From Bifidobacterium breve (GTDB lineage: Bacteria > Actinomycetota > Acidimicrobiia > IMCC26256 > PALSA-555), in NCBI GenBank assembly GCA_945889545.1, contig CAMDCC010000014.1, positions 1 through 21,593 on the forward strand: a DNA stretch of 21,593 bases, written 5' to 3'. The notes under the pieces were generated by a model. The model was not told the DNA's origin, searched no databases, and worked only from the letters and a program-made list of their open reading frames with translations. Of this stretch, positions 8,382 through 15,924 are shown in pieces; position 1 is the stretch's first letter; every line of letters starts with the position of its first letter. Made by a program: the position numbers and the translations under genes.

Positions 8382-8858
8382 GTGAGGTTGCTCGGAGAGG
8401 CCCTCTCACAGACGGCGCTCGACGTTCTGAAGTACGCCTTTCTCGCGTTGCTCTTCCTCTTCCTTGCGCGCGTCATGCGCGTTGTCATCCTCGAGCTCCG
8501 CACTCCGGTCCTCGCCGGCGCAACGCAGGGTGCGGCACCCGCTACCGCGGGGCGCAGCGCCAAGCCCGGCGCCCGACTGCGTATCGTTGAGCCCGCGGCG
8601 CGCAAGGGCGAGACGTACCCGCTCAACGAGGAGCTCACCGTTGGTCGTGGCGGCGGATGCGGCGTGGTCATCCCCGACGATCAGTTTGTTTCAACGGTTC
8701 ACGCCCGCCTGTTCCGCCGTGGGAGCGATCTTTTCGTCGAAGATCTCGGCTCTCGCAACGGCACGTTCGTGAACGGCCAACAGATCCAGGCCGCCACCCG
8801 ACTCAAGCGCGGCGACCGCGTGCAGTTCGGCGAGACGGTCGGGGAGGTGCTGCGATGA
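8382..8858 (+). CDS. fhaB: FhaB (FipA)-like membrane-anchored FHA protein
   Basis: A small FHA protein of the kinase cluster; in mycobacteria FhaB/FipA helps couple PknA/PknB phosphorylation to division. The 158 residues (mycobacterial FhaB about 155) start with an amphipathic stretch and one membrane helix (about 13-39), then an Ala/Gly-rich linker and an FHA domain (about 66-157). FHA residues are intact: V-G-R-G (87-90), S-T-V-H (104-107), S-R-N-G-T-F-V-N-G (124-132). GTG 8382 gives the expected N-terminus and lies 11 bases after the fhaA stop; no ribosome site is visible, so coupling to fhaA translation is likely. TTG 8388 is an alternative. The stop overlaps pstP in ATGA. Confidence 0.92.
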   Translation: MRLLGEALSQTALDVLKYAFLALLFLFLARVMRVVILELRTPVLAGATQGAAPATAGRSAKPGARLRIVEPAARKGETYPLNEELTVGRGGGCGVVIPDDQFVSTVHARLFRRGSDLFVEDLGSRNGTFVNGQQIQAATRLKRGDRVQFGETVGEVLR

Positions 8859-9625
8859 CGATTCGGCTCGTGATCGGGGAAGCCACCGATGTGGGCAAGG
8901 TCCGTGACCATAACGAGGACGGCTACCTGGTCGACGACGGACTCGGACTCGTGGCCGTGGCCGACGGGATGGGCGGGCATCGGGGTGGAGAAGTCGCGAG
9001 CGCCACGGCCATCGAAGCGTTGCACGCATCGTTCACTCAGCACGGTGGTTTGCGCGATGCGGTAGTCGCGGCCAACGACGCGGTGCTCGATCGGGCCGAC
9101 GGCGACGAAGCACTCCGCGGGATGGGCACGACCCTGACCGCGGGCGTGTTGGGCGACGACGGCACGTTGCTCATCGGCCACGTGGGCGACTCACGGGCAT
9201 ATCTCCTGCGCGACGGTGAGCTCACGCGCATCACGACCGACCACAGCCTCGTCGAAGAGCTTGTCGCCGCGGGCGAGCTCACGGAAGAAGAGGCCGAGCG
9301 CGACCCGCGACGGTCGATGATCACCCGCGCGCTCGGACTCGATTCGGATCTTGTCGTCGACCTCCACCCGGTGATCCTCGTGCCGGGTGATCGCGTGATG
9401 TTCTGCTCCGACGGTCTCACCAACATGGTGAGCGGGCGCGAGATCGCCGACCTCCTCACCAAGGAAGGTGGAGCCGCGACGGCGGCGCAGCGTCTTGTCG
9501 ACGCCGCGAACGATGCCGGCGGTGTCGACAACATCACCGTGCTCGTGCTCGACGCGACCGGCGATCTGCCTGCCGATGTCGTCGAACCCCGGAAGCGACG
9601 CGGCATCTTCCGTCGGCGCGTATGA
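8855..9625 (+). CDS. pstP: PP2C-type Ser/Thr protein phosphatase (PstP-like, soluble)
   Basis: Metal-dependent phosphatase expected to dephosphorylate the kinase encoded downstream and its substrates. The 256 residues contain the PPM motifs in order: R-D-H-N-E-D (17-22), A-D-G-M-G-G (36-41), G-H-V-G-D-S-R-A-Y (108-116), T-D-H-S-L (128-132), S-D-G-L-T-N (185-190) and G-G-V-D-N-I-T (222-228). All metal-binding Asp residues appear present. Mycobacterial PstP is about 514 residues with a membrane helix and an external domain. Here the protein stops just after the catalytic domain with a basic tail (K-R-R-G-I-F-R-R-R-V) and no hydrophobic helix, so it should be cytosolic or peripherally bound. ATG 8855 has a GGGGAGG site (8841-8847) and overlaps the fhaB stop; its own stop overlaps rodA in ATGA. 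Confidence 0.95.
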   Translation: MTIRLVIGEATDVGKVRDHNEDGYLVDDGLGLVAVADGMGGHRGGEVASATAIEALHASFTQHGGLRDAVVAANDAVLDRADGDEALRGMGTTLTAGVLGDDGTLLIGHVGDSRAYLLRDGELTRITTDHSLVEELVAAGELTEEEAERDPRRSMITRALGLDSDLVVDLHPVILVPGDRVMFCSDGLTNMVSGREIADLLTKEGGAATAAQRLVDAANDAGGVDNITVLVLDATGDLPADVVEPRKRRGIFRRRV

Positions 9626-10944
9626 CCACAACCACCGCGCATCGCAACACCGAGCTGCGCCTCGGTTTGCTCAGCGTCGGGATCACGGCCTTCGGGTACG
9701 TGCTCGTCCAACTTCCCGACAAGTCCGACATCCCCGCCGATCTGTGGTTCTTCGTGTCGATCTTCGTCGGCATCTATGTCGTCGCGCATATGGCCGTGCG
9801 TCAATTCGCGCCCTATGCCGATCCGTCGCTGCTCCCACTGGCCGCGTTCCTCAATGGCATCGGATTCGTCACGATCTCTCGCCTCGATCCCGACCTGGCC
9901 CGAACCCAGGTCGGATGGATGGCGGCGGGGGTCGGGGCTTTCGTGGCAACACTCGTGGCCGTGCGCCGTGTGCGCACGCTCGAGCGGTTTCGTTACTCGT
10001 TCCTGCTGCTCGGACTGCTTGCGCTGCTGATGCCACTCATACCAGGAATCGGTAAGACCATCAACGGCGCCCGGCTCTGGGTGGGCATCGGGCCAATCAA
10101 CTTCCAACCGGGCGAGGCCGCCAAGGTCTTGCTCGTCATCTTCTTCGCGGCCTACCTCGTGGACAAACGCGAGCTGCTCGCGACCGGGACGCGTCGGCTC
10201 GGTCGGTTGGTGCTCCCCGACCCGAAGTACCTCGGTCCACTGCTCCTCTGTTGGGCCGTTTCGATCCTCGTGATGGTCCAGCAGAAGGACCTCGGCTCGT
10301 CGCTGCTGTTCTTCGCGGTGTTCGGAGCAATGCTCTACGCCGCAACGGAGCGGGCCGCGTACCTCATTGCCGCATTCGTGTTGTTCGTGGGCGGTGCCGG
10401 CATTGCGTACAACCTGTTCGATCACGTACGCGATCGCGTGAGCACCTGGATTGACCCATGGGTGGTTGCGCAGGGCAAGGGCTTTCAGGTCGTGCAGTCG
10501 TGGTTCGCGTTCGGTACCGGCGGCGCCTCGGGGACCGGCTTCGGACGCGGGAACCCGCAGCTCATCCCGAACGCGCCGACCGACTTTGTGTTCAGCGCCA
10601 TCGGTGAAGAGCTCGGGCTGTTCGGCACCGTCGCGATCCTCGCGGCCATCCTCTTGTTCGTCGGATCCGGCTTCCGCATCGCGCTCCAAGCCGACCGGCC
10701 GTTCCCGAAGCTCTTCGCCGCCGGTCTAACCACGATCATCGGCGTGCAGACCTTCGTGATCATCGGTGGTGTCACCCGCGTCATCCCGCTCACGGGCATC
10801 ACGCTGCCATTTATCTCCTACGGCGGTTCATCGCTCGTGGCGAACTTTGTGATCCTCGGCCTGCTCTTGCGCATCTCCGACGAGAACGCGCAGGTGCGCG
10901 GCGCGAGTCGCGGGCGGCGAGCGAGCCCAGGGATGATTGCGTGA
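9622..10944 (+). CDS. rodA: SEDS-family peptidoglycan glycosyltransferase (RodA/FtsW)
   Basis: Polymerises lipid II into glycan strands at the membrane together with a class B PBP, here the product of the next gene. The 440-residue protein is strongly hydrophobic, with about ten or more predicted membrane segments. SEDS signatures include N-G-A-R-L-W (148-153), Q-P-G-E-A-A-K (162-168), K-D-L-G-S-S-L-L (222-229), W-I-D-P-W (276-280) with the probable catalytic Asp278, G-T-G-F-G-R-G (304-310) and T-D-F-V-F-S-A-I-G-E-E-L-G (320-332). The ATGA overlap with pstP and the GTGA overlap with pbpA show tight coupling. I name it rodA because this cluster position holds RodA in mycobacteria; FtsW cannot be excluded from sequence alone. 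Confidence 0.94.
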   Translation: MTTTTAHRNTELRLGLLSVGITAFGYVLVQLPDKSDIPADLWFFVSIFVGIYVVAHMAVRQFAPYADPSLLPLAAFLNGIGFVTISRLDPDLARTQVGWMAAGVGAFVATLVAVRRVRTLERFRYSFLLLGLLALLMPLIPGIGKTINGARLWVGIGPINFQPGEAAKVLLVIFFAAYLVDKRELLATGTRRLGRLVLPDPKYLGPLLLCWAVSILVMVQQKDLGSSLLFFAVFGAMLYAATERAAYLIAAFVLFVGGAGIAYNLFDHVRDRVSTWIDPWVVAQGKGFQVVQSWFAFGTGGASGTGFGRGNPQLIPNAPTDFVFSAIGEELGLFGTVAILAAILLFVGSGFRIALQADRPFPKLFAAGLTTIIGVQTFVIIGGVTRVIPLTGITLPFISYGGSSLVANFVILGLLLRISDENAQVRGASRGRRASPGMIA

Positions 10945-12413
10945 ACCGCGCGATCGGCAAGGTCGGAACGGCTGTCGTCGCCCTCATGCTCGTGCTCGTC
11001 GGCATGCTCACGTACCTCCAGGTGATCCACGCCGAGAGCCTGGCGAACGATCCACGCAACGTGCGGGGTGCGCTGCGCGACATCAACCTCCCGCGCGGCG
11101 CGATCGTGACAGCCGATGGCGTCGTCGTCGCCCAGTCGACGCGGGTCGACGACAGAACCGAGTTCGACTTCCAGCGCAGCTACCCGAACGCCAAGCTCTA
11201 CCAGCAGGTGGCGGGCTACCAGTCGTTCGTGTTGGGGAGCAGCGGTGTGGAGCGCACGTACAACGACGAGCTCGTGGGGCGGGGCTTGGGAATCCAGATT
11301 CGCGACCCGCTCGGCAACATCCTCGGTGGAGAAGAGGCGGTTGGCACTGTGGTGCTTTCGATCCGCGACGACTTGCAACGCGCCGCGGCGGAGGCGCTCG
11401 GCGATCAGCGCGGTTCGGTGGTGGCCATCGATCCGCGCACCGGCGAGATCCTCGCGATGTACTCGAACCCGACGTACGACCAGAACCCGCTCGCGGGCCA
11501 CGACACCGAGAAGGTGAACGCGTTCTACAAGTTCCTCTCGGCCCTGCCCGAAAAGCCCGACCTCGCGCGTGCGTACCGCGAGCGTTACCCGCCAGGTTCC
11601 ACCTTCAAGACGGTCACCGCATCAGTTGCGCTCGAGAACGGAATCGCGACGCCGGGCACGGAGTTCCCCGAGGTGAGCTCGATCGACTTGCCGTTGACCG
11701 ATGACGAGCTCGACAACTTCGGTGGACAGGTGTGCGGCGGGACGTTGGCCGAAAGCTTCCGCCGATCGTGCAACACGACGTTCGGGACACTCGGTCTCCA
11801 ACTTGGCGAGGCGTTCGTGCCCGGGATGACGCGCTTCGGGTTCAACGATGTTCCGCCGATCGACCTCGTGCCCAGCGGGGCACTGAGCACCGGACCGAAA
11901 GCGGGTTCGTTCCAGGACAACCAACCACGCTTCGCGCTTGCTGGCATCGGTCAGGGCGACGTTGCCGCTACGCCGTTGGAGATGTGTCTCGTCGCCGCAG
12001 CGCTCGCGAACGGCGGCGTGATCATGGAGCCGCACGTGGTCAAGGAGATCCGCGACTCCGACGGCGACGTGGTGCGCACCATCGAGAATCGCGAATGGAA
12101 GACCGCGGTCACGCCGGCCACCGCGGCGGCGGTCGCCTCCATGATGGTGGACGTCGTCGAGAACGGCACCGGCCAGGCCGCACAGATCGACGGGGTCACC
12201 GTCGCAGGCAAGACCGGGACCGCGCAGGTGGGTCCGGGCGTCGACCCGCATGCGTGGTTCGTGGGATTCGCGCCGGCAGGACCCGGCGAGATTCCCGAGA
12301 TCGCCGTCGCGGTGATCGTCGAGAACGGTGGATCCGCGGGCAGCGAGGCCACTGGTGGCCGGATCGCCGCGCCGATCGCCGCCGCAGTGCTCCGGGCCTA
12401 CCTGGGTCGTTGA
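10941..12413 (+). CDS. pbpA: Class B penicillin-binding protein (PbpA-like transpeptidase)
   Basis: Cross-links peptidoglycan; the partner of the SEDS polymerase. The 490 residues consist of a short cytoplasmic N-terminus, one membrane anchor (about 9-28), a dimerisation/pedestal region beginning near L-P-R-G-A-I (50-55), and a C-terminal transpeptidase domain. The three active-site motifs are present: S-T-F-K with nucleophile Ser220, S-C-N (276-278), and K-T-G (424-426) followed by T-A. Length and motif spacing match mycobacterial PbpA (about 491). GTG 10941 overlaps the rodA stop by four bases. Cys265 and Cys277 lie close in sequence in the extracytoplasmic domain and might form a disulfide (inference). 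A gap of 58 bases follows before pknB; no pknA gene is present. Confidence 0.95.
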   Translation: MNRAIGKVGTAVVALMLVLVGMLTYLQVIHAESLANDPRNVRGALRDINLPRGAIVTADGVVVAQSTRVDDRTEFDFQRSYPNAKLYQQVAGYQSFVLGSSGVERTYNDELVGRGLGIQIRDPLGNILGGEEAVGTVVLSIRDDLQRAAAEALGDQRGSVVAIDPRTGEILAMYSNPTYDQNPLAGHDTEKVNAFYKFLSALPEKPDLARAYRERYPPGSTFKTVTASVALENGIATPGTEFPEVSSIDLPLTDDELDNFGGQVCGGTLAESFRRSCNTTFGTLGLQLGEAFVPGMTRFGFNDVPPIDLVPSGALSTGPKAGSFQDNQPRFALAGIGQGDVAATPLEMCLVAAALANGGVIMEPHVVKEIRDSDGDVVRTIENREWKTAVTPATAAAVASMMVDVVENGTGQAAQIDGVTVAGKTGTAQVGPGVDPHAWFVGFAPAGPGEIPEIAVAVIVENGGSAGSEATGGRIAAPIAAAVLRAYLGR

Positions 12414-12456
12414 CCCATACACGCCACGGCGCCCTGGATGCGGAGGGACCGATCAC

Positions 12457-12462
12457 TAACGT
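12457..12462 (+). promoter_or_regulatory. Candidate internal -10 box before pknB
   Basis: TAACGT fits TANNNT and lies 9 bases upstream of the pknB ATG, in the only sizeable gap (58 bases) inside the operon. AGGGA (12463-12467) could serve as a weak ribosome site if transcription comes from further upstream. No -35 is visible, so an extra kinase promoter is only possible. Confidence 0.3.
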
Positions 12463-12471
12463 AGGGACCGA

Positions 12472-14316
12472 ATGACGCACGTCGACCCCCTCTATTCCAA
12501 CCGGTACGCGATCGAGCGATTGATCGCGCGCGGGGGAATGGCGGAGGTCTATCTCGCCCGCGACACGTATCTCGATCGTTGGGTCGCGGTGAAGATCCTG
12601 TTCCCCGAGTTCGCGCGCGACCCGAGCTTCGTCGAACGATTCCGCCGCGAGGCGCAGAGCGCCGCGATGCTCAACCACCCGAACATCGTCGGCGTCTACG
12701 ACTACGGACAGCAGGCCGGCTCGTACTTCATCGTGATGGAGTACGTGGAGGGTCGCTCCCTGCGCGACGTCCTCCACGACGAGGGGCCGCTGCCCGCGAT
12801 GACCGCAGCTCGCATCACCGCGGAGACCGCCGCCGCACTCGACTTCGCCCATCAGCACGGAGTGATTCACCGCGACATCAAGCCCGGCAACGTGCTCATC
12901 ACGCAGTCGGGTCAAGTGAAGGTCGCCGACTTCGGAATTGCGGCCAACCCCACCGACGCCAAGCAAGGTCTCACCCAGACCGGTTCGGTGATCGGCACCG
13001 CCACGTACTTCTCGCCGGAGCAGGCGCAGGGGTACCAGGTCGACGGTCGCACCGATGTGTACGCGCTCGGCGTCGTCCTCTACGAGATGTTGACGGGCCG
13101 CGCGCCGTTCACCGGGGAGAGCCCGGTGGCCGTCGCGATGAAGCACGTGCGCGAGCAACCGGTCCCGCCGAGTCAGTACCTCCCCGATCTGTCGCCCGAC
13201 CTCGAGCGCATCGTGCTCACCGCCATGGCCAAAGACCTCGCCACGCGATACCAGTCGGCCGAAGAGCTCCGGGCCGATCTCATTCGCTTCGGGCGCGGCA
13301 CCCCGGTCGCCGCGGTTGTTCCGGCCGCGGTGCCTGTACGCGCCGACGAGGCGCCGACCGTCGCCACACGCCGACCGGTCGCCGCGTCCACCGCCGAAGA
13401 GATGTGGGACGAGCCGCCGCGGCGATGGGGCCCGGTCGTCGCGGTGGTGTTCGGTCTCGGATTGCTCGCGGCAGTCATCGCCTTCGCATTGTTCTCCGCT
13501 GGGAGCACACCCACCGATCCGACCGGCAAGACGGTCGAGGTGCCCGATGTCGTCGGAAGCACGTTCGCGGAGGCGTCGGGTGAGCTCGAAGGGTTGGGCT
13601 TCACGGTGATTCGACGCGACGAGATCAGCGACGCGCCAATTGACGAAGTGATCAAGCAGAGTCCCGAGGCCGGACTGCTCGCCCGAAAGGGCCGCGCCAT
13701 CGTGCTCACCGTGAGCGGCAGCGAGGTGAACGTCCCGAACGTCGTCGGCCAGACGAAGGAGCAAGCCGAAGCCTCGTTGACCGACCGCGGGCTCATCTAC
13801 ACCCCGGTCGAAGTCGATGCCCCCGACAAGCTGCCCGGCACCGTGATCTCCACCGATCCGGTCGCCGGAACGAAGGTGCCCAAGGGCAGCCCGGTCACCG
13901 TCAACATCGCCAAGGAGCCGTTGATCGATATCCCGTCGGTTGCCGGCCAGGATCAGACGTCGGCCCAGGCGCTGCTTCAGAACGCTGGGTTCGTGGTGAA
14001 CACAACGGCGCAACAGCACGCGACGGTCCCCGCGGGCAAGGTGATCGGAACGACTCCGGCCGCGGGTACCAAGGCACTGAAGGGCAGCATCGTGGTGCTC
14101 CTCGTGTCCACCGGCCCGGGGACGGTGGCGGTTCCAGGTGTGACGGGGCAGCAATGCAACGCAACAGGATACGGGCCGCTGACGAGCGCCGGCTTCGGGG
14201 TAGCTATCACTGGAAACCCCGGTGCCCCGGCACCGAACCCCATCGTCAGCCAGAGCCCTGGCGGCGGCAGCCAGGCCGCGCCGGGTTCGACGGTCACGAT
14301 CACCTGCACGATCTGA
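12472..14316 (+). CDS. pknB: PASTA-domain Ser/Thr protein kinase (PknB-like)
   Basis: Membrane receptor kinase thought to sense muropeptides or lipid II and to phosphorylate cell-wall and division proteins, including the FHA partners. The 614 residues contain a kinase domain (about 12-273) with V-A-V-K (Lys41), R-R-E (Glu60), H-R-D (133-135, catalytic Asp135), Asn140, D-F-G (153-155), an activation loop with Thr168 and Thr170 matching the autophosphorylated pair of mycobacterial PknB, and S-P-E (181-183). A juxtamembrane segment leads to one membrane helix (about 320-342) and four external PASTA repeats (about 354-417, 418-481, 484-547, 551-614). The last repeat is unusual in carrying two cysteines (562 and 612), suggesting a disulfide. 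ATG 12472 matches the family N-terminus. It is the only kinase in the cluster. Confidence 0.96.
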   Translation: MTHVDPLYSNRYAIERLIARGGMAEVYLARDTYLDRWVAVKILFPEFARDPSFVERFRREAQSAAMLNHPNIVGVYDYGQQAGSYFIVMEYVEGRSLRDVLHDEGPLPAMTAARITAETAAALDFAHQHGVIHRDIKPGNVLITQSGQVKVADFGIAANPTDAKQGLTQTGSVIGTATYFSPEQAQGYQVDGRTDVYALGVVLYEMLTGRAPFTGESPVAVAMKHVREQPVPPSQYLPDLSPDLERIVLTAMAKDLATRYQSAEELRADLIRFGRGTPVAAVVPAAVPVRADEAPTVATRRPVAASTAEEMWDEPPRRWGPVVAVVFGLGLLAAVIAFALFSAGSTPTDPTGKTVEVPDVVGSTFAEASGELEGLGFTVIRRDEISDAPIDEVIKQSPEAGLLARKGRAIVLTVSGSEVNVPNVVGQTKEQAEASLTDRGLIYTPVEVDAPDKLPGTVISTDPVAGTKVPKGSPVTVNIAKEPLIDIPSVAGQDQTSAQALLQNAGFVVNTTAQQHATVPAGKVIGTTPAAGTKALKGSIVVLLVSTGPGTVAVPGVTGQQCNATGYGPLTSAGFGVAITGNPGAPAPNPIVSQSPGGGSQAAPGSTVTITCTI

Positions 14317-14330
14317 CCAGAAGTCGCGGC

Positions 14331-15107
14331 GTGGCCACGACGGAGCTCGCGAGCTGGTACTCGGCACACGGACGCCACGACCTCCCGTGGCGCGAGACGC
14401 GCGAGCGTTGGTTCGTGCTCGTCTCGGAGGTGATGCTCCACCAGACGCAGGTGCCGCGCGTGTTGGCGGCGTGGCCCGACTTCATCGGTCGCTTCCCGAC
14501 GCCCGAGGCGATGGCCGACGCTGGCCCCGGCGCGGTGATCGAAGCGTGGGGTCGTCTCGGGTATCCGCGGCGCGCGCGGCGACTCTGGGAGTCGGCGGTG
14601 CGCATCGCCGCGCTCGGGTGGCCCGATGATCTCACCGAGCTTCCGGGCGTCGGGCGCTACACCGCGCAGGCAGTGCTCTCCCAGGCCGACGGACAGGACG
14701 CGCCGGCCGTCGAAGTGAACGTGCGGCGCGTCGTCGAGCGTGTGACCGGCCGTCGGCTTGCCGACCGAGAGGCGGAAGCGGCGATGGTGGAGATCGGCGC
14801 CCCGCTGATCGGACGCGATCGGCTGCTCGCACTCATGGACGTGGGTGCCGGGCCCTGCCGGCCGCGTGAGCCTCGCTGCCAGGAATGCCCATTCACCTCG
14901 CGCTGCGCGACCCGCGGTCCGCTCGAGCTGGAGACGAAGTCGCGTCAGGCGCCGTTCGAGGGCTCGTTCCGGCAGCGGCGAGGTGAGGTGCTCGCCCGTC
15001 TGCGCGCCGGCCCCACCCCGATCGCACTCCTCGACGCCCGCGCGTTGCGCTCACTCGTCACCGACGGCCTCGCCGCTATCGACGACACGACCGCACGCCT
15101 CCCCTAA
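14331..15107 (+). CDS. MutY-like A/G-specific adenine DNA glycosylase, Glu at the catalytic Asp position
   Basis: HhH-GPD DNA glycosylase of the MutY type, which removes adenine opposite 8-oxoguanine. The 258 residues show S-E-V-M-L-H-Q-T-Q-V (32-41) with the catalytic Glu33, the helix-hairpin-helix L-P-G-V-G-R-Y-T-A (104-112), and four iron-sulfur cysteines (176, 183, 186, 192; spacing C-x6-C-x2-C-x5-C). The residue matching E. coli MutY Asp138 is Glu128 (A-V-E-V-N-V instead of the usual D-G/T-N-V), so activity may be altered. The C-terminal part has no NUDIX-like 8-oxoG domain and resembles the short actinobacterial MutY tail. GTG 14331 lies 14 bases after the pknB stop without a clear ribosome site, making it the last gene of the kinase operon. 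Other HhH-GPD specificities remain possible. Confidence 0.86.
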   Translation: MATTELASWYSAHGRHDLPWRETRERWFVLVSEVMLHQTQVPRVLAAWPDFIGRFPTPEAMADAGPGAVIEAWGRLGYPRRARRLWESAVRIAALGWPDDLTELPGVGRYTAQAVLSQADGQDAPAVEVNVRRVVERVTGRRLADREAEAAMVEIGAPLIGRDRLLALMDVGAGPCRPREPRCQECPFTSRCATRGPLELETKSRQAPFEGSFRQRRGEVLARLRAGPTPIALLDARALRSLVTDGLAAIDDTTARLP

Positions 15108-15144
15108 GTCCCGAACTGGGGTCCGAACTGAGGTCCGAACACCC
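15108..15144 (+). repeat. Three imperfect copies of a 12-13 bp GTCCGAAC repeat
   Basis: Units GTCCCGAACTGGG (15108-15120), GTCCGAACTGAG (15121-15132) and GTCCGAACACCC (15133-15144) follow the glycosylase stop directly. The stop lies at 15105-15107. They sit just upstream of a large inverted repeat. Confidence 0.7.
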
Positions 15145-15154
15145 ACCCCCCACG

Positions 15155-15203
15155 GAGCAAGTGACGCTCAGGTCGAAATGCGGAACCGCAGCGTCACTTG
15201 CTC
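15155..15203. terminator. Perfect 14-bp inverted repeat between convergent genes, probable bidirectional terminator
   Basis: Arms GAGCAAGTGACGCT (15155-15168) and AGCGTCACTTGCTC (15190-15203) are exact reverse complements around 21 bases, which contain a second small palindrome (TGCGGAACCGCA, 15179-15190). The right arm includes the trpG stop (15194-15196). Neither side has a T-run, so it would act as a U-tract-free hairpin of the kind common in actinobacteria. It could also be a copy of a dispersed palindromic repeat. Confidence 0.7.
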
Positions 15204-15790
15204 GGAATGGGGGCGATCCGTTCGAGAAAGTTACGGATGAGGTCGTGACCCGATTCCGTGAGGATCGACTCGGGGTGGAACTGCACACCTTCGATCGGGA
15301 ACTCGCGGTGGCGCAGCCCCATCACGAGTCCGTCCTCGGCCTCGGCCGAGATCTCGAGCACATCAGGTACCGAGTCGCGATCAACGACGAGTGAGTGGTA
15401 GCGGGTTGCCGTGAACGGGTTGGGCATCCCTTCAAACACGCCGCGGCCGTCGTGGCTGATCTGCGACGTCTTGCCGTGCATCACCTTCGGTGCGCGCACC
15501 ACGTCGCCGCCGTAGACCTGCCCGAGACACTGGTTGCCGAGGCACACGCCAAGCACCGGAACGCCGTGCTCGCCGAACGCGCGGATCGCCGCGTTCGACA
15601 CGCCAGCGTCCTCAGGCCGGCCCGGCCCGGGCGAGATCAGCACGGCGTCGGGTGCGAGGGCGACGAGCGTCTCGAGGTCGACGTCATCGTGGCGATGCAC
15701 CAACGGATCCCCGCCGAGCGCACCGAGGTACTGCACAAGGATGTAGACAAACGAGTCGTAGTTGTCGATCACCAGCACACGTGCGCCCAC
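15194..15790 (-). CDS. trpG: Glutamine amidotransferase, anthranilate/aminodeoxychorismate synthase component II
   Basis: Class I glutaminase subunit (TrpG/PabA) that releases ammonia from glutamine for anthranilate or aminodeoxychorismate synthesis. From GTG 15788-15790 it has 198 residues: N-terminus V-L-V-I-D-N-Y-D-S-F-V-Y, oxyanion loop S-P-G-P-G-R-P (53-59), nucleophile Cys83 in G-V-C-L-G, and the His172/Glu174 pair in Q-F-H-P-E-S. The residue after C-L-G is Asn, not the usual His (C-L-G-N-Q). The frame is open to GTG 15823, which would add 11 residues not typical of the family. The shorter start begins the conserved strand and has TACCGT 7 bases upstream. trpG is linked to pknB in mycobacteria too; here it is convergent to the kinase operon and divergent from crgA. 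Confidence 0.93.
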   Translation of the reverse strand: MGARVLVIDNYDSFVYILVQYLGALGGDPLVHRHDDVDLETLVALAPDAVLISPGPGRPEDAGVSNAAIRAFGEHGVPVLGVCLGNQCLGQVYGGDVVRAPKVMHGKTSQISHDGRGVFEGMPNPFTATRYHSLVVDRDSVPDVLEISAEAEDGLVMGLRHREFPIEGVQFHPESILTESGHDLIRNFLERIAPIPSK

Positions 15791-15797
15791 AAAGGGC

Positions 15798-15803
15798 ACG
15801 GTA
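15798..15803 (-). promoter_or_regulatory. Candidate -10 box of trpG (leaderless start)
   Basis: TACCGT on the minus strand ends 7 bases before the GTG at 15790. The identical hexamer precedes pgi. No -35 or ribosome site is evident. Confidence 0.4.
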
Positions 15804-15909
15804 CTGGGTGACGCGCGGGCCACCGTCCCGGCTGCTCCTCCTGTCCTGGTCGCGCTCGCTGGCGCGCTGTGTGCCCCGGGCCGGTAGTGCGCAGCCGCTC
15901 GGCTGCTCC

Positions 15910-15915
15910 TAATGT
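15910..15915 (+). promoter_or_regulatory. Candidate -10 box of crgA
   Basis: TAATGT ends 9 bases before ATG 15925, so transcription would start within about two bases of the start codon. No Shine-Dalgarno sequence lies between. It is in the 134-base divergent trpG-crgA gap, which otherwise shows only GC-rich sequence with two copies of CGGCTGCTCCT. Confidence 0.4.
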
Positions 15916-15924
15916 GCGGCGCCT

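Noticed and set aside
9037..10689. 550-codon open frame on the minus strand opposite pstP/rodA
   Set aside because: A shadow of the conserved phosphatase and SEDS genes; the composition is charged and repetitive with no recognisable domain.
12196..14367. 723-codon open frame on the minus strand opposite pbpA/pknB
   Set aside because: It is antisense to strongly conserved kinase and PASTA sequence. Its translation is Arg/Gly/Asp/His-rich low-complexity text with no family signature, as expected in high-GC DNA.
15791..15823. Longer TrpG start at GTG 15823
   Set aside because: The extra 11 residues are not typical of TrpG/PabA and would overlap the proposed -10 box.
15830..15909. Two copies of CGGCTGCTCCT in the trpG-crgA gap as a regulatory pair
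   Set aside because: Short, GC-rich and without symmetry or clear relation to either -10 box; too weak to report as a site.
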